Of a stretch of 18,557 bases of DNA, positions 1 to 5,768 are shown one piece after another. How positions within the stretch are numbered: the stretch's first letter is position 1; each line of letters begins with the position of its first letter. This stretch comes from an uncultured Collinsella sp. (GTDB lineage: Bacteria; Actinomycetota; Coriobacteriia; Coriobacteriales; Coriobacteriaceae). The stretch spans positions 1 to 18,557 of the forward strand of contig CAUBVH010000024.1 of assembly GCA_958439425.1 (NCBI GenBank), in the 5' to 3' direction. A program made the position numbers and the translations under genes. Under the pieces are notes generated by a model that was given only the letters and a program-made list of their open reading frames with translations, was not told the origin of the DNA and ran no database searches.

Positions 1-802
1 TTATCTCTTCTGCCTGAGGCCGTATATCCCAAGAGCGGAAACCGACGAGCTGCATAAGAAACGGAAAACCGCCGATGGCATCTACCATCTTCTGAAGGCC
101 GTCAGCACTCACGCGCCTGCCACCGCCCTCGATGGTCTTCTTCAATGCAACGGCAATTTCCTTGTTGCTAATATTCCCCAAGTGGTGCTGAACTGATCGA
201 CGCAAAAATGAAACGGACTGGTTACGCAGCAGCATTGAAACCTGATGCGGCAGCCCCGCCATCAGCACGCCCACACGTCGGCCTTCGCGCACAAACATTT
301 GGTACGTAGAGGCAAAGCTAATCATTTCATCGAACGAAGCCGACACCTCATCGATCGTGAACAGCAAACCGATGTCATATTTGTCCAAAGCTTTTATGAG
401 GCGAGTCATCCGCGTGCGCCAGTTTGTCAAAGGTGCCTGCTCCGGCTCCCATTCCACACTAAATAGCTGGCCCACACTCAAACCTTTTAACCTAGGATTT
501 AAGCCGTTATCGATATACTCAGCCGCAACTTCACGCGTTTGCTCGTAAATGTCTTCCAGCATTCCAGGAGCGGCAGCAACGCCAACCGAAATCCAACCAT
601 GCCTTTGCGCCTCGGAACTGAGGTACGAAAGCAGGGCCGTTTTACCTGTTCCTCGTGCGCCAACATAGATTGTTGCTAAGTTGGGGTCGCCGGGGCCGCG
701 GTCGAGCGCCCGCACAACATCGTCAATTAGATACGTGCGGCCGGCCATAATTGGCGGGACGATGCCAAATGTCGGCGTAAACGGATTATTGGGCACATCC
801 AT
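1..802 (-). CDS. AAA-type ATP-binding protein, partial (3' end off left edge)
   Basis: Reading the minus strand from an ATG at 802-800 gives 267 codons with no stop before the edge. A GGGGGAG Shine-Dalgarno lies 6-12 nt upstream of the start. Walker A is GARGTGKT (residues 48-55) and Walker B is LLFTIDEV (D151, E152). An MAGLP segment at 181-185 fits a sensor strand. It is clearly homologous along its length to the ATPase encoded at 4466-5572: same GR-containing N-terminus, same Walker motifs, same MAGLP, and GFPFLMQLVG matching GSPYMLQLIG. By comparison with that 368-residue paralogue, about 100 C-terminal residues, including the winged-helix end, are missing here. Family knowledge: AAA/STAND-type ATPases resembling Orc1/Cdc6 or archaeal-ATPase proteins. 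The substrate is unknown. The DNA is AT-richer than the metabolic genes, which suggests transfer. The family call is fairly sure; the function is not known. Confidence 0.85.
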   Translation of the reverse strand, partial: MDVPNNPFTPTFGIVPPIMAGRTYLIDDVVRALDRGPGDPNLATIYVGARGTGKTALLSYLSSEAQRHGWISVGVAAAPGMLEDIYEQTREVAAEYIDNGLNPRLKGLSVGQLFSVEWEPEQAPLTNWRTRMTRLIKALDKYDIGLLFTIDEVSASFDEMISFASTYQMFVREGRRVGVLMAGLPHQVSMLLRNQSVSFLRRSVQHHLGNISNKEIAVALKKTIEGGGRRVSADGLQKMVDAIGGFPFLMQLVGFRSWDIRPQAEEI

Positions 803-840
803 GGAACACTCCCCCGTCAGCTCTATCCTACTTTCACTAG

Positions 841-878
841 TTTTGCAAGTTTTAACTTCTTTTGCAAGTTTTAATTTC
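841..878. repeat. Two tandem 19-bp units upstream of the left-edge ATPase
   Basis: Units 841-859 and 860-878 read TTTTGCAAGTTTTAACTTC and TTTTGCAAGTTTTAATTTC, differing at one base. A degenerate third unit starts at 879 (TTTTGCTTTCTTTCAC). They lie 39-76 nt upstream of the start codon of the minus-strand ATPase, where promoter or autoregulatory sites would be expected. Read on the coding strand they are A-rich purine tracts. The paralogous ATPase at 4466 also has two tandem 19-bp A-rich units upstream. Confidence 0.8.
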
Positions 879-947
879 TTTTGCTTTCTTTCACTTTTTT
901 AACAAAGCGCAACGGCGGGCATAAACTGCTCACCGGGGGTGTTGGTT
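862..947. repeat. 86-bp direct repeat, copy A (left of DUF4143 ATPase)
   Basis: This stretch matches 2408-2493 along its whole length with a few substitutions and two compensating one-base indels. It runs from TTGCAAGTTTTAA through a pyrimidine-rich block (GCTTTCTTTCAC), AACAAAGCGC and GGCGGGCATAA to TTGGTT. The hairpin that is intact in copy B is degraded here: the outer GCGCCC pairing is lost. The two copies are in the same orientation and bracket the DUF4143 ATPase gene. Confidence 0.85.
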
Positions 948-1028
948 CGACGAAGAAGCCTCAGCCGTAGCAACGGATTGCCCAGCGAGAGATTTCCCAA
1001 GTGCCAACTCAGACAGTAGGTGTTTAGT

Positions 1029-1108
1029 CTGTTTCGTTAATTAAAATGCGTAAATTTGGTTAGTCAAAGAGTTCAAGTTTGGTTAAATAATAACTGTAAA
1101 TTCGGTTA
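1029..1108. promoter_or_regulatory. 23-bp-period iterons upstream of the DUF4143 ATPase
   Basis: An 11-bp motif recurs at exactly 23-bp steps: CTGTTTCGTTA (1029), AAATTTGGTTA (1052), AAGTTTGGTTA (1075) and AAATTCGGTTA (1098). The last three are strong matches and the first is weaker (7 of 11 to the second). A 23-bp spacing is close to two helical turns and would put the sites on one face of DNA. The array ends 16 nt before the ATG at 1125, so it overlaps the likely promoter. The most direct reading is an operator array, perhaps bound by the gene's own product; no binding data exist. Confidence 0.6.
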
Positions 1109-1124
1109 AACGCACTGGTAAACA

Positions 1125-2402
1125 ATGGTGATAATTATGCCAAAGAAGTACTACACTAGAATTATCGAAAATGAGCTCGACCAGCTGCTGAGCATATTCG
1201 GTGCCGTTCTCATTGAAGGACCGAAATGGTGTGGGAAGACGACCACAGCCGAGACCCGTGCGGCGTCCAGGCTCCTTCTCATGGACCCGTCCCGCAACTT
1301 CGAGAATCGCTTACGCGCCGAGACTGACCCAGCTCTTGCCGTTTCCGGCGAGGTGCCACGGCTAATTGACGAGTGGCAGGAGGTTCCGAAACTTTGGGAC
1401 GCGGCACGGTTTGAATGTGACAACCGTGGCGGTGAGCCTGGCCAGTTCATATTTACGGGGTCGGCAACACCGCGAGACGACAAACGTCCGATGCACAGTG
1501 GCGCTGGAAGGTTCGCCAAACTGCGCATGGATACCATGACGCTTTTCGAACTTGGGAAATCCAGCGGCGCGGTTAAGCTGTCGGGCATTATTTCTGGCAA
1601 AAAGTTCAATGGCGCTTTTGGGTCGTTGGATTCTGCCTCAATTGCCGAGTGCGTTGTTCGCGGTGGATGGCCCGCGGCGGTCGGACACGATGCACGGGCT
1701 GCGTCCGCGATGGCCAAACGTTACATTGACATAGTTGCCGAAGAAGATTTGTCCCGTGTCGACGGCTCTCGCCGCGACCCTGAAAAGGTCAAAGCTGTCA
1801 TTGAATCGCTTGCGCGCAATGAATCCACTTTGGCGACACTCAAAACGCTCGTAGCCGATCTTGGTGGAGAGGTGTCGAGACAAACGGCGTCATCATACAT
1901 ATCTCTTCTCGCTCGGGTTAATTTCGTTCGCGATATTCCCGCATGGAGCCCTGCAATGAGATCTCCAGTGCACCTAAGAGAATCGAAGAAGCATCATCTC
2001 GCTGACCCGTCACTAGCGGCCGCTGCGCTCGGGGCGACTCCGGAGACATTACTTCTGGACTTCAAGACGCTTGGACTGCTTTTTGAATCGTTGGCCCTTC
2101 ATGATTTGTGGGTTTATGCGCAAGCAAATGGAATGGGTCTCTATCACTATCACGATTCTCGCGATCTAGAGGTCGATGCGGTCATTGCGGCTCCCGGTGG
2201 AACGTGGATTCCGATCGAAGTTAAACTCAGCTCTGCTCAAATCGAAGAGGCGTCTGACAGTCTCATTGCTGTCGAGAAGCGTATGGTCGCTGCCGGAAAC
2301 AACCCGCCAGTTTCGAAAGTCGCAATCATTGGATTTGGCTCACAAGCCTATGTCACTGACCGCGGCGTCCAAGTTGTTCCGCTGGATGTTCTCGCGCCGT
2401 AG
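1125..2402 (+). CDS. DUF4143-type AAA ATPase with C-terminal nuclease-like domain
   Basis: The 425-residue product has the standard layout of the family. Walker A is GPKWCGKTT (residues 32-40), Walker B-like is RLIDEWQ (D82, E83), and a sensor-like FIFTGSATP lies near 108-116. The C-terminal domain has the PD-(D/E)XK-like pattern LEVDAVI (D351) followed by IPIEVKL (E365, K367). Family knowledge: such proteins are common, often mobile, and of unsettled function; roles in stress or mobile-element biology have been suggested but not shown. An in-frame ATG at 1137 (MPKKYY) fits the usual family start at least as well as 1125; neither has a strong Shine-Dalgarno. It is a single-gene unit with iterons upstream, direct repeats on both sides, and convergent with the GH1 gene. 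AT-rich composition suggests acquisition. The family call is confident. Confidence 0.9.
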   Translation: MVIIMPKKYYTRIIENELDQLLSIFGAVLIEGPKWCGKTTTAETRAASRLLLMDPSRNFENRLRAETDPALAVSGEVPRLIDEWQEVPKLWDAARFECDNRGGEPGQFIFTGSATPRDDKRPMHSGAGRFAKLRMDTMTLFELGKSSGAVKLSGIISGKKFNGAFGSLDSASIAECVVRGGWPAAVGHDARAASAMAKRYIDIVAEEDLSRVDGSRRDPEKVKAVIESLARNESTLATLKTLVADLGGEVSRQTASSYISLLARVNFVRDIPAWSPAMRSPVHLRESKKHHLADPSLAAAALGATPETLLLDFKTLGLLFESLALHDLWVYAQANGMGLYHYHDSRDLEVDAVIAAPGGTWIPIEVKLSSAQIEEASDSLIAVEKRMVAAGNNPPVSKVAIIGFGSQAYVTDRGVQVVPLDVLAP

Positions 2403-2407
2403 TGCAA

Positions 2408-2493
2408 TTGCAAGTTTTAACTTCTTTTGCTTTCTTTCACTTCTTTTAACAAAGCGCCCGGCGGGCATAAGCTGCTCGCCGGGCGCCTTGGTT
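2408..2493. repeat. 86-bp direct repeat, copy B (right of DUF4143 ATPase)
   Basis: This is the second copy of the sequence at 862-947, same orientation and same length, beginning 5 nt after the ATPase stop codon. It holds only one 19-bp TTGCAAGTTTTAACTTC unit but keeps an intact GC-rich hairpin. The arrangement suggests that the ATPase gene entered a region that originally had a single copy, or that the flank was duplicated when it arrived. Confidence 0.85.
2454..2486. terminator. Probable bidirectional terminator between convergent genes
   Basis: GCGCCCGGCG (2454-2463) pairs perfectly with CGCCGGGCGC (2477-2486). The stem can extend inward by a G-U pair and three more pairs around a TAAGC loop. 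Upstream is AACAAA, which gives a TTTGTT tail on the minus strand. It lies between the plus-strand DUF4143 gene and the minus-strand GH1 gene and could end both transcripts. The tails are short, so termination strength is uncertain. Confidence 0.55.
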
Positions 2494-2531
2494 AGGAAGC
2501 TATAAAGCATGACTTTCGAAATGCGGCGGTC

Positions 2532-2650
2532 AGGTCCACCTCCTAAGGGCCTGAGGTGCTCAAGATTGGGAGCGACAAGCCCGACGAAGCGTACTTTAGG
2601 TACGCGAGGAGGGTTGGAGCCCCAAGGCTGAGTGCCTCAGTGCCCTTAGG
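2532..2650 (-). ncRNA. Structured element copy 1, 3' end of the GH1 gene
   Basis: An elaborate nested fold is visible. CTGAGG (2541-2546) pairs with CCTCAG (2635-2640). CTCA (2549-2552) pairs with TGAG (2629-2632). An asymmetric internal loop follows, AGATT opposite AAGGC. GGG (2558-2560) pairs with CCC, and the apical hairpin is GCGTAC-tttag-GTACGC (2589-2605). Outside, CCTAAGGGC (2532-2540) pairs with GCCCTTAGG (2642-2650) with one bulged T, which takes in the GH1 stop codon (2646-2648). The same plan with different stem sequences recurs at 10564-10651. The strand is assigned from the adjoining gene; either strand could be the functional one. There is no T-run, so it is not a standard terminator. 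The family is not recognised. Confidence 0.55.
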
Positions 2651-4076
2651 CCAGGTCTTCACCGTTGGTGGCGATAACCTTCTTATACCAATCAAAGCTC
2701 TTCTTCTTGGAGCGCTTGAGGGTGCCGTTGCCCGCGTCGTCGCGGTCGACGTAGATAAAGCCGTAGCGCTTGGACATCTCGCCGGTGCCGGCAGAGACGA
2801 GGTCGATCGGGCCCCAGGTGGTGTAGCCCAAAAGGTCCACGCCGTCCTCGGTCACGGCATCGCGCATGGCGGCGATATGCTGGCGCAGGTAGTCGATACG
2901 GTAGTCGTCGTTGATGGAACCATCCTCCTCGACAACATCCTTGGCGCCCAGACCGTTCTCAACCACAAACAGCGGCTTCTGATAGCGGTCGTACAGGTCG
3001 TTGAGCGTGATGCGGAAGCCCAGCGGATCGATAGCCCAGCCCCACTGGCTCTCTTGCAGATAGGGGTTCTTGGCGCCGGCGAAGGCGTTGCCCTGGGTGC
3101 GCTCGACATCGGGGTTATCGGCACCGGCGGAGCAACGGGTGCTGTAATAGCTAAAGCTTATGAAGTCGACAGTGTTGGCGGCCAGGATCTCGCGGTCCTC
3201 ATCCGTCATGCCCACATCGATGCCCAGACGCTCGAGCTTCTTGAGCGCATAGGCCGGGTAGTAGCCGCGGCTCTGGACGTCGACAAAGAAGTAGTTGTTC
3301 TGGTTGTCGAGCTGCGCCTGACGCACGTCGCCCGGACGGCAGCTGTAGGGATAGTAGGTGCCCGCGGCGAGCATGCAGCCGATCTTGACCTCGGGGTCGA
3401 TCTCGTGGGCGATCTTGGTGGCCCAAGCGCTGGTGACGAGCTCGTTGTGGGCGGCCAGGTACTCGACGGCTTCCTTGTTCTCGCCCTCCTCAAAGACCAG
3501 GCCGGCACCCATAAACGGCAGGTGCAGGATCATGTTGATCTCGTTGAAGGTGAGCCAGTACTTCACCAGGCCCTTGTAGCGGGTGAAGATCGTGGTCGCG
3601 AGGTTCTTGTAGAAGTCGATGAGCTTGCGGTTGCGCCAGCCGCCGTACTCCTTGATGAGGTGGACGGGGCAGTCGAAGTGCGTGATGGTCACGAGCGGCT
3701 CGATGCCGTGCGCCTGGCACTCACGGAACACGTCCTCGTAGAAGGCCAGGCCGGCCTCGTTGGGCTCGGTCTCGTCACCGTTGGGGAAGATACGGGTCCA
3801 GGCCAGGCTCATGCGGAAGGTCTTAAAGCCCATCTCGGCAAAGAGGGCGATGTCCTCCTTGTAGTGATGGTAGAAATCGATGCCGGTCTGCGCGGGATAG
3901 TAATAGCCGTCCTCGAAGTCGAGCATCTTGCGCTGGCCGGAGACCACCGCGTAACGCTCCGGGCCGTGCGGCGCCACATCCACGTTGGCCAGGCCGCGAC
4001 CGTCAACGTTGTACGCGCCCTCGCACTGGTTGGCAGCCGTCGCGCCGCCCCACAGGAAGTCATTACGGAAAGCCAT
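2646..4076 (-). CDS. 6-phospho-beta-glucosidase, glycoside hydrolase family 1
   Basis: The 476-residue length is normal for GH1. The N-terminus is FLWGGATAANQCEGAY. The acid/base glutamate is E179 in TFNEIN and the nucleophile is E373 in VVENG. GEMSKRYGFIYVD near 432-444 supplies the S-K-Y set (S435, K436, Y438) that in this family binds the 6-phosphate, so the substrate is probably a phosphorylated beta-glucoside delivered by a PTS. It would act in the cytoplasm, releasing glucose 6-phosphate and glucose or an aglycone. No PTS gene is adjacent, so uptake must be encoded elsewhere. AAAGGAT lies 9 nt before the ATG. It is monocistronic, with a candidate promoter at 4113-4141 and a structured element overlapping the stop codon. 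Whether the aglycone is a sugar or an aryl group cannot be read here. Confidence 0.93.
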   Translation of the reverse strand: MAFRNDFLWGGATAANQCEGAYNVDGRGLANVDVAPHGPERYAVVSGQRKMLDFEDGYYYPAQTGIDFYHHYKEDIALFAEMGFKTFRMSLAWTRIFPNGDETEPNEAGLAFYEDVFRECQAHGIEPLVTITHFDCPVHLIKEYGGWRNRKLIDFYKNLATTIFTRYKGLVKYWLTFNEINMILHLPFMGAGLVFEEGENKEAVEYLAAHNELVTSAWATKIAHEIDPEVKIGCMLAAGTYYPYSCRPGDVRQAQLDNQNNYFFVDVQSRGYYPAYALKKLERLGIDVGMTDEDREILAANTVDFISFSYYSTRCSAGADNPDVERTQGNAFAGAKNPYLQESQWGWAIDPLGFRITLNDLYDRYQKPLFVVENGLGAKDVVEEDGSINDDYRIDYLRQHIAAMRDAVTEDGVDLLGYTTWGPIDLVSAGTGEMSKRYGFIYVDRDDAGNGTLKRSKKKSFDWYKKVIATNGEDLA

Positions 4077-4112
4077 GCATCGATCCTTTCACACGTTGTT
4101 TGTCGTAGGCTC

Positions 4113-4141
4113 AGTATCCCTGCAAACAGTACGTCGCTCAA
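4113..4141 (-). promoter_or_regulatory. Candidate sigma-70-type promoter of the GH1 gene
   Basis: On the minus strand, TTGAGC (4141-4136) and GATACT (4118-4113) are separated by 17 nt. Transcription would start near 4106 and leave a leader of about 30 nt. No other good box pair was seen in the upstream region. Confidence 0.5.
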
Positions 4142-4229
4142 CGGCAACGGCGCAGGTCGACACTTCTTTTCGCACACGGCGGCCCGGCAGCAACCCCGCC
4201 TGACACTTTTTGATACCCGCCCGCCCACA

Positions 4230-4262
4230 CCACCACAAAGGGGACAGGCACCTTTGCGGTGG
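4230..4262. repeat. Palindromic repeat, copy 1 (left of ATPase 2)
   Basis: CCACCACAAAGG (4230-4241) faces CCTTTGCGGTGG (4251-4262), complementary except for one position. The loop contains GACAGGC. A near-identical hairpin with the same GACAGGC loop lies at 5575-5611, on the other side of the ATPase gene. Confidence 0.75.
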
Positions 4263-4272
4263 CGTGGGGCGG

Positions 4273-4335
4273 TTGCGGTGAAATAGTTCCTGTTTTCCGG
4301 TCCGCGGCGCCTAAACAGGAACTATTCCACCGCAA
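4273..4335. repeat. Long inverted repeat with 23-bp arms
   Basis: The arm 4273-4295 (begins TTGCGGTG, ends TTCCTGTTT) is the reverse complement of 4313-4335 except at one position, with a 17-nt GC-rich spacer. The mismatch is A-C on the plus strand but G-U on the minus strand, so a minus-strand RNA would form an unbroken 23-bp helix. It lies between the GH1 promoter and the ATPase gene and has no T-run. A dispersed palindromic element is the simplest reading. Confidence 0.8.
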
Positions 4336-4345
4336 GTTAATGAGG

Positions 4346-4406
4346 CTAGTCGCAGGTGATGTAGAGGCTTTTGCCGATGAGGCCTATGCAGCAGCCCTCG
4401 GGAGGC
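4346..4406 (-). pseudogene. Remnant of a DUF4867-like gene 3' end
   Basis: About 60 bp here match the 3' end of the gene at 5769-6413, in the same orientation and with the stop codon included; by hand about 49 of 60 positions agree. Translated on the minus strand it ends in EGCCIGLIGKSLYITCD then stop, against EGGYVGLIGKNLDITRD in the intact gene. Nothing further upstream of the match is recognisable because the ATPase gene follows. Several non-conservative changes suggest it is no longer under selection. It could be a leftover of a duplicated gene or an attachment-like end generated when the ATPase cassette arrived. Confidence 0.75.
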
Positions 4407-4420
4407 AGGCCATTTGACTG

Positions 4421-4458
4421 AATAGGAAAAAAAGGAAAAAATAGGAAAAAAAGGAAAG
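4421..4458 (+). repeat. Two tandem 19-bp purine-rich units abutting the ATPase 2 RBS
   Basis: Units 4421-4439 and 4440-4458 read AATAGGAAAAAAAGGAAAA and AATAGGAAAAAAAGGAAAG, identical except for the last base. The second unit runs into the Shine-Dalgarno AAAGGAG (4455-4461). The runs of seven A could slip and alter leader length or spacing. The period equals that of the tandem units upstream of the paralogous ATPase at the left edge. Confidence 0.85.
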
Positions 4459-4465
4459 GAGACTT

Positions 4466-5572
4466 ATGACTGAAACCATCTTCTCCCCCTCATTTGGAAA
4501 TCGCCCGTCCTATCTAGTCGGGCGCGGAAATGTTATTTCGACATTCATCTCCGGCCTTGAGCAGGAGCCGGGCAATCGCGGCCGAGCCATGCTCATGCTC
4601 GGCCAGCGAGGCAGCGGCAAGACGGTTCTTCTGTGGGAACTTGCCGACCGCGCACGCAAGCTCGGCTTTGTTGTCGCCACGCCCACCGTAGCCTCCGAGG
4701 ATATGCTCGAGCGCATTGTTGAGAAGATCCAGGAAGCGGGCGAGCCTTACGTCAACAAACGCCGCATTCCCAAACTCACGAGCGGCAGTCTAAGTAATTT
4801 TGGGTTCTCGGCAGGCCTCGAGTTCACACGAGACGTGCAGGAGACCAAGAGCTTTCAGTTCAAGCTCACACAGCTGGCGCGCAAACTGACCGAGCAAGGA
4901 CATGGCATCCTCATCCTCATCGATGAGCTCCAGGCCCATTCACCCGAAATCAGACAACTCGTCACCGCCTATCAAGAGCTCGTCGGCGAGGGACTCAACG
5001 TCGCGCTTGTTATGGCGGGGCTCCCGGGAGCAGTCTCCGCGACACTCAACGACCGCGTGCTGACATTTCTCAACCGCGCACGCAAGGTCACGCTTGAACC
5101 GCTTTCAGTCGGAGACGTGGATGCCTACTATCAGCGAGCTTTCGAAGAGCTCGGCCTTGATATCCCAAGCGATCTTCGGCTGGACGCCGCTCGCGCAACT
5201 CAGGGCTCGCCCTACATGCTGCAGCTCATCGGCTACAACATCGCCAATCGTTGCCAGGCAGGAGAACACGTAACGCCAGAGCAAATCGACGGGGCCATCG
5301 AAGCATCGAAAGTCGATTTCGAAAACGATGTGTGCGAAACGACGCTCGCCGCGTTGTCAGACCAAGACGTTGCGTTTCTCGCCGCGATGACCGATGACGA
5401 AGGCGGCGTGTCGCGCATCTCCAATGTGGCCGAGCGCATGTCAGTCACACCCGACTATGCGCAAAAGTATCGCCGACGCCTCATCAACGCCGGCGTAATC
5501 GAGCAGGCGCGCCGCGGTTACGTGCGTTTCACTGTTCCATATATGGCTGACTATCTGCGCAGCCAGCTCTAG
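4466..5572 (+). CDS. AAA-type ATPase with C-terminal winged helix
   Basis: The 368-residue protein has Walker A GQRGSGKT (46-53), Walker B ILILIDELQ (D153, E154) and an MAGLP strand (184-188). Its C-terminus (about 310-365, SRISNVAERM through RRRLINAGVIEQARRGYVRF) looks like a winged helix-turn-helix. This layout resembles Orc1/Cdc6-like and archaeal-type ATPases, in which the ATPase module is coupled to DNA binding. It is paralogous to the protein encoded at 1-802. AAAGGAG lies 4 nt before the ATG and is partly formed by the tandem 19-bp units. It is a single gene with a probable hairpin terminator directly after the stop, flanked by two copies of a palindrome and of the DUF4867-like 3' end. 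The family is confident; the cellular role is unknown. DNA binding to the nearby repeats is inference. Confidence 0.88.
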   Translation: MTETIFSPSFGNRPSYLVGRGNVISTFISGLEQEPGNRGRAMLMLGQRGSGKTVLLWELADRARKLGFVVATPTVASEDMLERIVEKIQEAGEPYVNKRRIPKLTSGSLSNFGFSAGLEFTRDVQETKSFQFKLTQLARKLTEQGHGILILIDELQAHSPEIRQLVTAYQELVGEGLNVALVMAGLPGAVSATLNDRVLTFLNRARKVTLEPLSVGDVDAYYQRAFEELGLDIPSDLRLDAARATQGSPYMLQLIGYNIANRCQAGEHVTPEQIDGAIEASKVDFENDVCETTLAALSDQDVAFLAAMTDDEGGVSRISNVAERMSVTPDYAQKYRRRLINAGVIEQARRGYVRFTVPYMADYLRSQL

Positions 5573-5574
5573 GC

Positions 5575-5611
5575 AACCACCACGAAGGAGACAGGCGCCT
5601 TTGTGGTGGTT
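5575..5611 (+). terminator. Hairpin after ATPase 2; palindromic repeat copy 2
   Basis: AACCACCACGAAGG (5575-5588) pairs with CCTTTGTGGTGGTT (5598-5611), all 14 positions with one G-U. It begins 3 nt after the stop codon and is followed by TTGGGCCCGTTTTG, a poor U-tract. It is the same family as 4230-4262, sharing GACAGGC in the loop. It may end the ATPase transcript, but it is equally a dispersed repeat. Confidence 0.55.
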
Positions 5612-5612
5612 T

Positions 5613-5759
5613 GGGCCCGTTTTGTCTCGATCTGTAACAGTTGGGCAGCCAAAACCGGGCCCGGTGTTACAGATCGAGATTTTTCGGACAGCCCCTTCAG
5701 TTTGTCTAAATCTGTAACAGGTAGAGACGATTTGGCCCGCTAGATGTTACAGATTGAGA
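5613..5759. repeat. Interleaved inverted repeats and 80-bp tandem IR array
   Basis: TCTCGATCTGTAACA (5625-5639) is the exact reverse complement of 5665-5679. A second unit, TCTAAATCTGTAACA (5705-5719) with 5745-5759, has one mismatch. Both have 40 bp between arm starts and the units are exactly 80 bp apart. A further pair, GGGCCCGTTTTG (5613-5624) with CAAAACCGGGCCC (5650-5662, one-base bulge), interleaves with the first, so the two hairpins cannot easily form together. The block fills the gap between convergent ATPase 2 and the DUF4867-like gene. No coding potential was seen. Confidence 0.8.
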
Positions 5760-5768
5760 CGGAAGATT

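Noticed and set aside
245..902. Short plus-strand frames near the left edge
   Set aside because: They are shadows of the minus-strand ATPase gene that runs off the left edge, whose Walker motifs are clear.
841..1108. A CRISPR array
   Set aside because: Units of 19 and 23 bp repeat without unique spacers of constant length, and there are no cas genes.
2541..2640. Reading the structured element as an intrinsic terminator or a tRNA
   Set aside because: Neither strand has a T-run after the stem, and the multi-helix plan with an internal loop does not match a tRNA cloverleaf or its conserved T-loop.
2556..4286. A 576-residue open frame on the plus strand
   Set aside because: It is antisense to the GH1 gene, whose catalytic motifs are intact. 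Its translation is low-complexity, rich in A, V, L, G and D, as expected from the opposite strand of a GC-rich gene.
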